Shown one piece after another: positions 24,879-33,721 of a stretch of 64,000 bases of DNA (position 1 is the stretch's first letter; every line of letters begins with the position of its first letter). This stretch comes from Archangium gephyra. GTDB taxonomy: Bacteria > Myxococcota > Myxococcia > Myxococcales > Myxococcaceae. Under the pieces are notes generated by a model. It saw only the letters and a list, made by a program, of their open reading frames with translations, did no database searches and was not told the DNA's origin. Location: assembly GCF_001027285.1 (NCBI RefSeq), contig NZ_CP011509.1, positions 1,620,501 to 1,684,500 on the forward strand, read 5' to 3'. Position numbers and translations under genes: made by a program.

Positions 24879-25273
24879 TCCTGCCTCCCGTGTGCTCACG
24901 GTAAGCAGGACCGGAGGGCCTGACAGGAGCGCGGATGCCGCCCTCCCGTCCTCACACCAGGGAAGCCCACGGGGCGGATTGCCTCGGACGCGCACCATGC
25001 GTATGCGCCGCACCGCGTGTTGCCTCCCAGGCAACATCTTCCAGAAGACATCCGCGCGTCCGTGCACGGGATTATCAGACTGCGAGAGTAGCGATCTTCA
25101 CGCATGAGAGCGTTTCCCGAGGCCCGGGATTCGTAGCGTATTGAATGCTGCTTTCTTCTCGTGTGGTCGCGCTTCTCCCTCTCTCCGCGTCGCTGTGCAG
25201 CCGGGCAGGCGGCATGTAGGCTGTCTTTCTGTTCTTCGCGGCCTTGGCCGCTATTTCCGGACAGGGGGGCTGT
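24879..25273. other. 395-bp divergent intergenic region
   Basis: Separates the divergently transcribed flavoprotein and membrane-protein genes and presumably holds both promoters. A perfect hairpin at 25018-25036 is the only clear structure. Short open frames inside lack ribosome-binding sites. The part at 25060-25240 is less GC-rich than the coding DNA around it. No gene is seen. Confidence 0.5.
25018..25036. promoter_or_regulatory. Perfect inverted repeat, 8-bp arms
   Basis: TGTTGCCT and AGGCAACA separated by CCC. It sits about 140 bp upstream of the flavoprotein start and about 240 bp upstream of the membrane-protein start. It could be a repressor site or a small hairpin. There is no T-run on either side, so an intrinsic terminator is unlikely. 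Confidence 0.4.
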
Positions 25274-25615
25274 ATGACTGGCATCCTGGGAATGGAGGGC
25301 CTGTCCACAGCGCAGGTGCAGGAAGAGCTGCGACGCGGTGGGCGGTTCGTCGTGTTCGAGTACTGCGTCTCCTTCTTCGTCACGACGCTGCGGCGCTCCT
25401 CGGACGTCTACTTCGTCCGGGCCGGGCAGGGCACGTTCGGCTTGAGTCTCGGCTACACGCTGCTGTCGCTGTGCCTGGGCTGGTGGGGGATTCCCTGGGG
25501 CTTCATCTACACGCCCCTGTGCCTCTCCACGAACCTGCACGGTGGCAAGGACGTGACGGAGCTGGTGGTGGCCTCGCTGCTGGCCCCCCGCTACGACCCG
25601 AGCCTCGGCTACTAG
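25274..25615 (+). CDS. Small conserved membrane protein, unknown function
   Basis: 113 residues from the ATG at 25274, with GGGGGG about 5 nt upstream. EYCVSFFVTTLRRSSDVYFV is followed by two hydrophobic stretches (LGYTLLSLCLGWWGIPWGFI, then YTPLCLSTN) and GGKDVTE near the end. I recall similar proteins in other myxobacteria and planctomycetes with the YCxSxxVxTxxRxSDxYFVRxG pattern, but no function. It converges with the GH15 gene, 10 bp apart. Confidence 0.75.
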   Translation: MTGILGMEGLSTAQVQEELRRGGRFVVFEYCVSFFVTTLRRSSDVYFVRAGQGTFGLSLGYTLLSLCLGWWGIPWGFIYTPLCLSTNLHGGKDVTELVVASLLAPRYDPSLGY

Positions 25616-25625
25616 CGGACGGCGC

Positions 25626-27527
25626 TCACTGCACCGCCTCCCACGAGAAGTGGGACATGAACATGGAGCGCCGGCCGAGGTGGTAGGTGAGCGCGAAGTC
25701 CGCGTAGTCGTACGCGCCCGCCCTCGGCAGCTGGAAGCTCCGGCCCGCGGAGAGTTGCGCGCACGAGGCCACCAGGGCCATGTGCGTGAAGGCCTGCGGG
25801 AAGTTGCCCATGGCCTCGCCCGTGCCCGGCACCGCCTCCTCGGCGTAGAGGCCCACGTCGTTGGCCAGGCTCAGCAGGTAGCGCAGCAGCTCCTCCGCCT
25901 CCCGCGTCCGGCCCGAGTGCACCAGCACGTCATGCAGCCAGAAGGAGCACAGCAGGAAGGTGCCCTCGCCGCCGCTCAGTCCATCCGGCGCGTGGTAGCG
26001 GTAGAGCAGCCCGCCCCTCTCCAGCCGCTGGCGCACCACGTCCACCGTGCGGCTCACCAGCGGGTGGGCCGACGGGAGGAAGCCCAGCGCCGGCAGCTGC
26101 AGCACCGAGGCGTCCGGCAACTCCGAGCCCACCGACTGGGGGAACCACCCCTGGCGCGCGCCTTCCTTCAGGAGGTACTCGCGCACCGCCGCGCGCTCGC
26201 GCACCCAGCGGCCCACCGGCGCCGGCAGCCGCCGTGAGCGGGCGATGCGGATGGCCCGGTCCAGCGCCACCCAGCACAGCAGCTTCGAGTGGAGGAAGTG
26301 CCGGGGCTCGTCGCGCACCTCCCAGAGGCCCTGGTCCGGCTGGCGCCAGCGCTCGCACACGTTGTCCACCAGCCCGCGCAGGAAGTCCCATTTCGCCTGG
26401 GGCATGCGCCGCCCCATCTTCGAGAAGAGCCACGCCCCCTCCAGCATCTCCCCGAAGACGTCGAGCTGCAGCTGCTTCACCGCCCCGTTGCCGGCGCGCA
26501 CCGGCCGCGAGCCCCGGTGGCCCTCCAGGTGCGCCAGCTCCACCTCGGGCAACAGCCGGTGGCCGCGGATGCTGTACATGATTTGAACGTCCTCGGCCCG
26601 GCCCGCGCTGGTGCGCGCCAGCCAGCGCTCGAAGGCGAGCGTCTCCTCCTGGTAGCCCAGCAGCATCAGCGAGATGAGCGTGAGCGTGGTGTCGCGCAGC
26701 CAGGTGTAGCGGTAGTCCCAGTTGCGCACGCCGCCCGGCTCCTCGGGCAGGGACGTGGTGGGGGCCGCCACGATGGCGCCCGAGGGCGCGTACGTGAGCG
26801 CCTTGAGCACCAGCGCCGAGCGCCGCACCGCGTGCGAGTACTCGCCCTCGTAGGCGCAGTGGGAGATCCACTCGCGCCAGAAGGCCACCGTCTGCTCCAG
26901 CCGGCGGCGCATGGACGCGAGGTCCGGCATGTCCGCCGCGCTCCGCTCGACGAGCGAGGGCGTCCACGCCGCCTCCACCCAGGCCTCGTCCCCGGCCCGC
27001 AGGTGCCAGCGCGCGCGCAGGGCATTGTCGTGCGCCTCCAGCGGACGCGTGGCCGTCACCCAGAGGGCGTCGGCGCCGCCCACCAGCTCCGCCGTCTGGG
27101 GCGAGGTGAGGCGGATGCGCGGCACGAAGGCGCCGTACTCGAAGCGCGGCGCCACCACCACCCGGGTCCGCACCTCGCCGCCGATGCAGCGCAGCCGCCG
27201 CAGCAGGGCGTGCCGCGTCCCCGAGCGGGTGCTGTGGGACAGCCCGGTGCGCACCGGCATGCAGTCCGTCACCTCCAGCACGCCGGTGGACGTGGTGAAG
27301 GTGGTGACGAGCACGTTGGTGTCGTCGAGGTAGCGGCGGGTGGAGCGGAAGGAGCCCTCGGGGCTCACCCGGAAGGAGCCGCCCTTGCCCACGTCCAGGA
27401 TGCGGCAGAACACCGCGGGCGAGTCGAACCGGGGGAAGCAGGCCCAGTCGATGGAGCCATCCCGGCCCACCAGGGCGGCGGAGTGGCAGTCCCCCAACAA
27501 CGCGTAGTCGTCGATCCGCTGCCGCAT
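25626..27527 (-). CDS. Glycoside hydrolase family 15 protein (glucoamylase/trehalase-like)
   Basis: 633 residues, a usual length for cytoplasmic bacterial GH15 enzymes. The N-terminal beta-sandwich starts with IDDYALLGDCHSAALVGRDG and SIDWACFPRFDSPAVFC. The (alpha/alpha)6 barrel has GVRNWDYRYTWLRDTTLTL, DQGLWEVRDEPRHFLHSKL with the likely general-acid Glu, and GEAMGNFPQAFTHMAL near the end. Family members hydrolyse alpha-1,4 or alpha,alpha-1,1 glucosidic bonds (glucoamylase, glucodextranase, trehalase). No signal peptide. Specificity cannot be decided from sequence alone; trehalose or storage-glycogen turnover is plausible. Confidence 0.92.
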   Translation of the reverse strand: MRQRIDDYALLGDCHSAALVGRDGSIDWACFPRFDSPAVFCRILDVGKGGSFRVSPEGSFRSTRRYLDDTNVLVTTFTTSTGVLEVTDCMPVRTGLSHSTRSGTRHALLRRLRCIGGEVRTRVVVAPRFEYGAFVPRIRLTSPQTAELVGGADALWVTATRPLEAHDNALRARWHLRAGDEAWVEAAWTPSLVERSAADMPDLASMRRRLEQTVAFWREWISHCAYEGEYSHAVRRSALVLKALTYAPSGAIVAAPTTSLPEEPGGVRNWDYRYTWLRDTTLTLISLMLLGYQEETLAFERWLARTSAGRAEDVQIMYSIRGHRLLPEVELAHLEGHRGSRPVRAGNGAVKQLQLDVFGEMLEGAWLFSKMGRRMPQAKWDFLRGLVDNVCERWRQPDQGLWEVRDEPRHFLHSKLLCWVALDRAIRIARSRRLPAPVGRWVRERAAVREYLLKEGARQGWFPQSVGSELPDASVLQLPALGFLPSAHPLVSRTVDVVRQRLERGGLLYRYHAPDGLSGGEGTFLLCSFWLHDVLVHSGRTREAEELLRYLLSLANDVGLYAEEAVPGTGEAMGNFPQAFTHMALVASCAQLSAGRSFQLPRAGAYDYADFALTYHLGRRSMFMSHFSWEAVQ

Positions 27528-27651
27528 TCCGTCTCCCGGGGGCCACTCCAGGATGAGGGGCCTCCCTCGTCATTGAGTACGGAGGAGAGCGGTTGCAACC
27601 GCGACCGGTCCCGGTGTGCCCCGGCTCCAGGCAGGGGAGCGTGCACTTCCC

Positions 27652-27686
27652 TTCCTCGCCCCCCGGGAGAGGGGCGAGGGCAGGGG
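27652..27686. repeat. G/C-rich palindromic repeat, divergent copy
   Basis: A CCTCGCCCC / GGGGCGAGG inverted repeat with a CCGGGAGA centre, located 6 bp after the stop of the minus-strand lipoprotein gene. Similar in sequence and position to the copies at 34965 and 63401-63544. It can form a strong hairpin, but no T-run follows, so it is a candidate rho-independent-like or REP-type element rather than a classical terminator. Confidence 0.6.
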
Positions 27687-27691
27687 GCCCG

Positions 27692-28093
27692 TCAGTTGGC
27701 GAGGGCCGGGCGCTCCTCGAGCGGCACCCGGAGCAGCACCGCGCCGTCGTGCACGTCCACGTAGACGAGCTCCCGCACGAGCACGCCGTCGCCGCCGCTC
27801 CACGTCACGGACACCGCGTAGGCGGGCACCTCGTCGGCGACGAGCGTGGGGCGGACGCCGTGCGGACGGACGTAGGAGATGCCGAGCACCTCATCCGTGG
27901 TGATGACGCCGGAGATGGCGGCGGCCGCCGCGGCGCGCGCCTCGACCGGGCTCAGCCGCGGCCCGGCGAGCGGCGTCTCGAGGGTGGCGGGGTTCAGCTC
28001 GGGGGAAGACAACTCTTCCTGGGGACCGCAGGCGACGACGGCGAGCGACAGACCAGCGGCGGCCACGGCGCGGAACAGCGATGGCGAGTTCAT
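27692..28093 (-). CDS. Small lipoprotein
   Basis: 133 residues from an ATG. MNSPSLFRAVAAAGLSLAVV then AC gives a lipobox (VVAC, Cys22). The mature part has ARAAAAAAISGVITTDEVLG and strands ending VRELVYVDVHDGAVL, which resemble the PepSY/FTP propeptide domain of secreted metallopeptidases. That could make it a stand-alone peptidase inhibitor or chaperone. No peptidase gene is next to it. Weak family assignment, confident gene. Confidence 0.75.
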   Translation of the reverse strand: MNSPSLFRAVAAAGLSLAVVACGPQEELSSPELNPATLETPLAGPRLSPVEARAAAAAAISGVITTDEVLGISYVRPHGVRPTLVADEVPAYAVSVTWSGGDGVLVRELVYVDVHDGAVLLRVPLEERPALAN

Positions 28094-28302
28094 GAGGTTG
28101 CTCCCATTCAGGGAAGGGGGTGGAGCCTCCAGGCGGGCTCATCGCGCGAGCCGGGAGGAGGGAGGTCTCGGCGGGCACCTCCGGAGTCAGTGCCTTCGTG
28201 AAGGCGGCGGGAGGCTGCACCGAACTCCAGGAGAATTCCAGATTTACTAGTAGTTCAATTCTGGAGCAATTTTCGCCTTAGGCGGTTACTAGTTTGACGC
28301 TG

Positions 28303-28986
28303 TCAGTCATTGGCCTGGGCGAGCAGCCGGCGCGTGGCCTCGTGCCGCGGCGCGTCCAACACCTGTGCGGGCGGGCCCTGCTCGACGAGGTGGCCGTGGT
28401 CCAGCACGAGGACGGTCTCGGCGGCGCGCGCGAGCTGCACGTCATGCGTCACGACGAGCTGTGTCATTCCCAGCGCGCCCACCCGGCGCAGCGTCTCCAC
28501 CACCTCGCGGCGCAGCGAGGGATCCAGGGCGCTCGTCGGTTCGTCGTACAGCAGCACCGCGGGCTCCATGGCCAGCGCCCGGGCGATGGCCACGCGCTGC
28601 CGCTGCCCGCCGGAGAGCATCTCCGGCCACGCCTCCAGCCGGTGTCCCAACCCCAGCTCCTCCAGCAGCTGGCGCGCCCGCGCCTCCGCCTCGTCCCGCG
28701 AGCGCCCGGCCACCAGCCGCTGCGCCAGCGTGCAGTTGCCCAGCACCGTGAGGTGGGGGAAGAGCTCGAAGGACTGGAACACCAGCCCCGCCTGTCCTCC
28801 CAGGTGGATGGAGCCCGTGTCCGGCCGCTCCAGGCCCACGATGCAGCGCAGCAGCGTGGACTTGCCCGAGCCGCTCGGCCCGAGGATGGCGGCCAGCCCG
28901 CCCTTCTCCAGCGTGAAGGACACGCCGTCCAGCGTGGCCGAGGCCGCTCCGGGGAAGCGCTTGCGTACGTCCTCGACGCGAATCAT
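28303..28986 (-). CDS. Amino-acid-type ABC transporter ATP-binding protein
   Basis: 227 residues. Walker A GPSGSGKST, Q-loop LVFQSFELFPHLTVLGN, signature LSGGQRQRVAIARALA, Walker B VLLYDEPTSALDP and switch His in VVTHD. Most like the GlnQ/HisP polar-amino-acid importer class. The start overlaps the stop of the fused binding-protein/permease gene (ATGA), giving a complete importer from two genes. Confidence 0.95.
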   Translation of the reverse strand: MIRVEDVRKRFPGAASATLDGVSFTLEKGGLAAILGPSGSGKSTLLRCIVGLERPDTGSIHLGGQAGLVFQSFELFPHLTVLGNCTLAQRLVAGRSRDEAEARARQLLEELGLGHRLEAWPEMLSGGQRQRVAIARALAMEPAVLLYDEPTSALDPSLRREVVETLRRVGALGMTQLVVTHDVQLARAAETVLVLDHGHLVEQGPPAQVLDAPRHEATRRLLAQAND

Positions 28987-30533
28987 CGCGGCACCTCCTT
29001 CAGGTGCCGGCCGAGCCGCGCCTCCACCGTGCGCGCCAGGTGCGCGAAGGGCAGGCCAAGCAGCAGGTACAGCACGGCCACCAGCAGCCCCAGGCCCAGG
29101 TGGTCCCTCATGGCGTTGGCGAGGTTGAGGTAGGTGCGCGTGAGCTCGGTGAGTGTCACCAGCGACACGAGGGAGCTGTCCTTGAGCAGCGCGATGAAGT
29201 CATTCGTCATGGGCGGCAGGGAGATGCGCACGGCCTGGGGCATGACGACGTGCCGCAGCGTCTGCCAGCGCGACAGGCCGAGCACCCGCGCCGCCTCGTG
29301 CTGGCCCGCGGGGACGCTGGCCAGCCCCGCCCGGTAGTTCTCCGCCTCGGCCGCCGCGTAGTTGAGCCCCAGCGTCAGCACGCCCGCCGTGAGCGGCTCC
29401 AGCCGGAGGCCGAGCTGCGGCAGCCCGAAGTACACCAGGGTGAGCTGCACCAGCAGCGGCGTGCCGCGCACCACCTCGATATAGGCGGTGGCCAGCCAGC
29501 GCAGGGGCAGGGGGCCGTAGACGCGCGTGAGCGCCAGCACCCCGCCCGCGGCCACCGCCAGCGCCATGGACAGCAGCGACACGCCCAGCGTCATCAGCGC
29601 CCCGCGGGCGAAGAGCGACAGCGTGGCCGGGTAGCGCTCCGTCACGCGCTCGAGGAAGGGTGGCACCCGGCCCACCGCCGCGCGCCAGGACTCGTACTGC
29701 TCCGGCACGCCCCGGGGGCTCGGGTCCGGGTCTCCCAGCAGCTCCGCCGTCTCGGCGTTCCACAGGCCCCAGCGCTCGTAGATGCGGCGCAGCGTGCCGT
29801 CGCGCGCCAGCTCCTCCAGCGCCGTGTCCAGCGCCTCGCGCAGCGACTCCTCGCCCTTGCGCACCGCCACCGCGTAGCGCACCTCGCCGAAGGTGCCCGG
29901 CACCACCTCCAGCTCCGGGTCGATGGCGCCGTAGTACCGGGTGATGGGCTCGTCCAGCAGCACCGCGTCCGTGCGGCCCAGCCGCAGGTCCGCGTAGATT
30001 TCATCCTGGCCGCCCTCGTACGTCTTCACCTGGGCGCCCTCGCGGCGGAGGATGCGCTCGGCGAGCGAGCCGGGCAGCGTCCCCACCCGGCGCTCCTTCA
30101 CCTGGGCGAGCGAGTGGGGCGCCTGGGGGTCTCCCCGGCGCACCGTGAGCCGCTCGGCGGCGGCGTAGTAGGCGCGCGAGAGCTCGCAGACGCGCTTCTT
30201 CTCCTCGGCCACTTCAATCCCGTTGAGCGCCACGTCGAAGTCGCCGCGCGCCAGCAGCTCCAGCAGCGAGTCCCACGGGCCGAGCACCGGCCGCGCGCGC
30301 ACGCCCAGCTTCGCGGCGAGCGCCTCCGCCAGGTCCACCTCGAACCCGATGAGGCGGTTGGGATCCATGGGATCCTGGAAGACGTAGGGGGCACCGCCTT
30401 GCGCGTCCGCGCCCCACCACAGCTCGCCGCGGGCCCGTACCGCCGCGAGTCCCTGGGGCTCGGCGGGGGGCGCCTCCTGCGCGAAGGTGGGAAGACAGAC
30501 GAGGACGAGGCCGAGGAGCAGGGCTCTGGTCAC
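28983..30533 (-). CDS. Fused solute-binding protein and permease of an amino-acid ABC importer
   Basis: 516 residues. The signal peptide (MTRALLLGLVLVCLPTFAQ) is followed by a periplasmic binding-protein domain (about 30-270: LIGFEVDLAEALAAKLGVRA, FDVALNGIEVAEEKKR, GRTDAVLLDEPITRYY). A permease domain (about 300-510) has an EAA loop, EAARVLGLSRWQTLRHVVMP. GlnP-type fusions of this kind are known in Gram-positive bacteria such as Lactococcus; in Gram-negative bacteria the binding protein is usually separate. Transports a polar amino acid by family analogy. Probably co-transcribed with the upstream STAS gene (27 bp). Confidence 0.92.
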   Translation of the reverse strand: MTRALLLGLVLVCLPTFAQEAPPAEPQGLAAVRARGELWWGADAQGGAPYVFQDPMDPNRLIGFEVDLAEALAAKLGVRARPVLGPWDSLLELLARGDFDVALNGIEVAEEKKRVCELSRAYYAAAERLTVRRGDPQAPHSLAQVKERRVGTLPGSLAERILRREGAQVKTYEGGQDEIYADLRLGRTDAVLLDEPITRYYGAIDPELEVVPGTFGEVRYAVAVRKGEESLREALDTALEELARDGTLRRIYERWGLWNAETAELLGDPDPSPRGVPEQYESWRAAVGRVPPFLERVTERYPATLSLFARGALMTLGVSLLSMALAVAAGGVLALTRVYGPLPLRWLATAYIEVVRGTPLLVQLTLVYFGLPQLGLRLEPLTAGVLTLGLNYAAAEAENYRAGLASVPAGQHEAARVLGLSRWQTLRHVVMPQAVRISLPPMTNDFIALLKDSSLVSLVTLTELTRTYLNLANAMRDHLGLGLLVAVLYLLLGLPFAHLARTVEARLGRHLKEVPR

Positions 30534-30560
30534 GAGGGGGCGCAGTCTACCCCCTCGTGC

Positions 30561-30935
30561 TCAGTCGTCGAAGTCGTGGTCGTCCCAGGGCGAGCGGACC
30601 GCGGGGACCTGGCGGCTCATCCGCAGGGGCGCGAGGGTGCGCGGGTCGATGTGCAGGTACTGGAGGACGCGTGCCGGGTGGCCGGGCAGTCCCCACGTCT
30701 GGAGGCGGAGCTTCGGCAACAGGCTCAGCTCCCGGGCGAAGAGATCCAGGGCGAAGTCCTGGAAGGACTTCACCTTGCTGAAGTCCACCAGCACCGGCTC
30801 CTTCCCGGCATACCGCCGCAGCGTCTCCAGGGCGCTCCGGGCCGCCCTGACATCAAAGGCCCCCTGCAGCTCGAGGCGGGGAGCCAGCGGCCGGGTGGCT
30901 CCGTCCACGGTTGCAGGCATTGTCTCCACCATCAT
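30561..30935 (-). CDS. STAS-domain protein
   Basis: 124 residues from the ATG at 30935 with AGGAGG 8 nt upstream. APRLELQGAFDVRAARSALE, PVLVDFSKVKSFQDFALDLF and RLQTWGLPGHPARVLQYLHI follow the strand-helix order of STAS domains (anti-anti-sigma SpoIIAA type). The regulatory Ser/Thr is placed near SFQDFA. No anti-sigma factor is adjacent. It ends 27 bp before the ABC-transporter operon and may be co-transcribed with it. Confidence 0.75.
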   Translation of the reverse strand: MMVETMPATVDGATRPLAPRLELQGAFDVRAARSALETLRRYAGKEPVLVDFSKVKSFQDFALDLFARELSLLPKLRLQTWGLPGHPARVLQYLHIDPRTLAPLRMSRQVPAVRSPWDDHDFDD

Positions 30936-31097
30936 GGGAAGGCCTCCTTTCATGTGCATGACTCATTGAAAGCCGCGTGCCAACCGCTCCGCCCGTGCCC
31001 CCGGGGCACCCGGCGCAATTCATGCGCGGACGCACCCCGGGCCGTGCAGTCCGTGCGCCCTCCCGCCGGGGGGACGCCGCTGTCTTCCTCTGGGGCC

Positions 31098-32054
31098 CTA
31101 ACGGGCATGGGGCGCCCAGGAAGGGGGATGCACCTTCCACACCAGGGGGGTGAGCGAGCCGAGCAGGACGAACAGTCCCTGCGTGCCGTGGGCGAGCAGG
31201 GCGATGGACAGGGCCCGGGCCGGGGTGGTGCCGAAGGCCGGGGCCGAGAGCGCGAAGGCCCCATCCCTCACGCCGAACTGTCCGGGCACCAGGGCGCCCA
31301 CCACCATGGACACCAGGTGGAGCCCCTGGGCGAGGAGCGCCTCCACCGCGGTGGTGTCGATGCCCACCGCCACCGCGAGGGTGCCGTACTGCGCCACCTG
31401 CAGCGTCCGGCCGAGGAGGGTGGCCACCAGGGGCCGGGTGGGGGGCAGCGCGCGGCCGTGCATTCCCGCGTGCATGCCCAGGCCCACGAGCAGCAGCACC
31501 AGCGCGTGCACGCCGAGCACGAGCGTCAGCCACGAGGCCCCCGTGCGCAGGTAGGCCGCGAAGGCACAGGGAAGGCAGACGAGGCCCGCGGACACCAGCG
31601 AGGCCGCCTGCGAGGTGGCCGCCGCCGCCAGGGCCGTGGCTCCTCCCGTGTACGGGCTGAGCAGCGCCGCCTTCGTCGCCTCGCCCGAGGCGCGTCCTCC
31701 GGGCGCCACGCTCGACACGGCCGTGCTGATGAGCTGCGCGCGGAGCATGCAGTGCCAGGGCACCTCCCGCGCCCGGTGGCCGTACGCCACCCACGTGGCC
31801 ACCGCGTCCAGGCCCTGGCGCGCCACCTCGAGCAGCAGCACCAGGGGCAACCACGGCGCCGCGCGCGCCAGCACCCGCCCCAGCTCCTCGGCGCCCGCGC
31901 GCTGCACGAGCACCGCGAGCAGGGCCACGCCCAGTACCGCGCACACCGGGTGCAGCACCGCCAGCACCCGCGCCCCCAGGGGCTTGCGCACCACCGGGGG
32001 AAGGCTCACGGCCAGCGCGCCCAGGCTCCACTGCTGTCGCTCGCCACCCACCAT
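31098..32054 (-). CDS. Flippase-like membrane protein (LPG synthase transmembrane-domain type)
   Basis: 318 residues from the ATG at 32054 with GGAGGG upstream. About eight membrane helices. The family pattern is visible in ARAAPWLPLVLLLEVARQGL, LISTAVSSVAPGGRASGEAT and VVGALVPGQFGVRDGAFALS. This is the UPF0104/AglD-like transmembrane family found as the flippase part of MprF and in stand-alone lipid-related proteins. The C-terminal synthase domain of MprF is absent. Confidence 0.75.
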   Translation of the reverse strand: MVGGERQQWSLGALAVSLPPVVRKPLGARVLAVLHPVCAVLGVALLAVLVQRAGAEELGRVLARAAPWLPLVLLLEVARQGLDAVATWVAYGHRAREVPWHCMLRAQLISTAVSSVAPGGRASGEATKAALLSPYTGGATALAAAATSQAASLVSAGLVCLPCAFAAYLRTGASWLTLVLGVHALVLLLVGLGMHAGMHGRALPPTRPLVATLLGRTLQVAQYGTLAVAVGIDTTAVEALLAQGLHLVSMVVGALVPGQFGVRDGAFALSAPAFGTTPARALSIALLAHGTQGLFVLLGSLTPLVWKVHPPSWAPHAR

Positions 32055-32311
32055 GCGCCCTCCCCTCCGCCGTGCGAGCAGCGGATGTCCGTAAAGGTGC
32101 GCAGTGCCCGGCTTCTTGGCGAGCGCCGCGAGGACGAGCCGCGCCCGGCTGGTGCTCGCGTCCGCGGGTGGACAGGGCACCTGGACGGGAGTCGGAGGCG
32201 GAGGAACGGCCCCATGGGGGGAGGGAACGTGATAGGGGCAGCGCCCTGTCCCGCGGGACGTGCCCCGGGAGGGGAGTGCGGGCCGCACCAGGCCCGAGGA
32301 GAAGGACGGCG

Positions 32312-32809
32312 ATGCTGCATACGGCGATGAACGAGTGGGCCCTGAAGGCAATCCAGCTGGAGACGGCGATGATGGCGCTGGACGAGGTGGGGCTGCCGGC
32401 GAACATGAAGGGCCTGCAGGAGACGGCCGAGAAGGCCATGCTGGCGCTGGTGCGCGGCTGGCTGGCGCAGAAGCCCAAGGCGGAAGAGCGCAAGTGGAAG
32501 GTGTCGCCCGCGCAGGAGGGCGCCATGCCCAAGGACGAGGAGCTCGCCGAGGTGGTGTCCCACCTGAAGGAGGACGGCCTGGAGTGGAGCGTTTACCTGG
32601 CCACCAGCGACAAGGGGGAGACGGTGGAGACGCTCGTGGCGGAGGAGCGGGCGTGGATGGTGGCCGGCGGTGAGTACTACCCGGGCCAGTGGGACGAGGA
32701 CGCGCAGCAGCTCGAGGTGGGCCGTGACGACGAGGAGGGCGAGCTGGGCACCGGCCTCGTCTTCACGCTCACGGGCGAGCTCGTGTACGAGCCCCAGTTC
32801 GAGACCTGA
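32312..32809 (+). CDS. Hypothetical protein, acidic
   Basis: 165 residues from the ATG at 32312, downstream of AGGAGAAGG. Unrecognised, soluble and acidic, with a helical N-terminal part (NEWALKAIQLETAMMALDEV) and a C-terminal half rich in Glu and Asp (VGRDDEEGELGTGLVFTLTG). No signal peptide. It converges with the aldo/keto reductase gene, 6 bp apart. Confidence 0.75.
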   Translation: MLHTAMNEWALKAIQLETAMMALDEVGLPANMKGLQETAEKAMLALVRGWLAQKPKAEERKWKVSPAQEGAMPKDEELAEVVSHLKEDGLEWSVYLATSDKGETVETLVAEERAWMVAGGEYYPGQWDEDAQQLEVGRDDEEGELGTGLVFTLTGELVYEPQFET

Positions 32810-32815
32810 GCGCGG

Positions 32816-33637
32816 CTACAGGCCGAGGTACTCCACCATGCGGGCCCGGGTCTTCTCCCCGGGCAGGCGCCCGGAGCCCGCGCGCAGGTTGTCCTCGAGG
32901 TGGCGCGGGTTGCTGGTGGCGGGAATGGGGCACGTCACGGCCGGGTGTCCGAGCAGGTATTTAAGGAAGAACTCCGCCCAGCTCTTGCAGTCGAAGTCGG
33001 CGGCCCAGGGCGGCAGGGACTTGCCCTTCACCTTGCGGAAGAGCTCGCCGCTCTCGAAGGGCTGCATCACCAGGACGGCGGTGCCGTGCTCGGCGGCGGC
33101 GGGCAGCAGCCGTTGCTCGGCGTCGCGCCGGGCGATGGAGCAGGGCAGCTGGACGAAGTCCAGGGACTCCTCGCGGATGAGCTTCTCCAGGTCGTCGAAG
33201 GCCCCGCGCTGGTAGTGGGTGACGCCGAGGTAGCGGATGCGCCCGGCGGCCTTCCATTCGCGCAGGGTGGGCAGGTGCGTGCGCCAGTCCACGAGGTTGT
33301 GCACCTGCATCAAGTCGAGCTGCCCGGGCCGCAGCTTGCGCAGCGAGTCGCGCATCTGCTCCACGCCGGCCTCGCGGCCGGTGGTCCACACCTTGGTGGC
33401 GAGGAAGGGGGTGCGCTCCTGGCCGAGCTCGCGCAGCAGGTCTCCCACCACCTGCTCGGCGCGGCCGTACATGGGGGAGGAGTCGATGACGCGGGCGCCG
33501 GCCGCGAGGAATTTCTGGAGCACCTCCTTCTGGGACTTGCGCTCGCCCGGGGAGGGCCCCACGTCGAACGTCTGCCAGGTGCCGAGCCCGATGACGGGCA
33601 GCTTCTCACCGCTCTTGGGAATGGTGCGCGTCAGCAT
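32816..33637 (-). CDS. Aldo/keto reductase
   Basis: 273 residues; start ATG at 33637 chosen at the family N-terminus (the frame stays open much further upstream as a shadow). The catalytic tetrad is intact: Asp52 and Tyr57 in VIDSSPMYGRAE, Lys82 in ATKVWTT, and His113 in LMQVHNLVDW. GLGTWQTFDVG marks the first strand. An NADPH-dependent carbonyl reductase of broad substrate class. Divergent from the surface-repeat gene. Confidence 0.93.
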   Translation of the reverse strand: MLTRTIPKSGEKLPVIGLGTWQTFDVGPSPGERKSQKEVLQKFLAAGARVIDSSPMYGRAEQVVGDLLRELGQERTPFLATKVWTTGREAGVEQMRDSLRKLRPGQLDLMQVHNLVDWRTHLPTLREWKAAGRIRYLGVTHYQRGAFDDLEKLIREESLDFVQLPCSIARRDAEQRLLPAAAEHGTAVLVMQPFESGELFRKVKGKSLPPWAADFDCKSWAEFFLKYLLGHPAVTCPIPATSNPRHLEDNLRAGSGRLPGEKTRARMVEYLGL

Positions 33638-33721
33638 GGGCGGGAAGGTAGCAGGTGACAGTTGTGCGGGGTGCCGGTGTTTCAGTCGCCGATGGCTGCG
33701 ATTTCCAGAAGAGGTCAGGCG

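Noticed and set aside
28210-28302. Intrinsic terminator or AT-rich insertion scar between the lipoprotein and ABC genes
   Set aside because: There are ACTAGT repeats, a CGCC/GGCG mini-hairpin and a CTCCAG/CTGGAG pairing, but no T-run in the right place and no flanking duplication. Too weak to call.
29004-32330. A plus-strand open frame of about 1,100 codons opposite the ABC transporter, STAS and flippase-like genes
   Set aside because: It crosses four real genes and their intergenic regions, is His/Arg/Gln-rich, and has no start site or domain.
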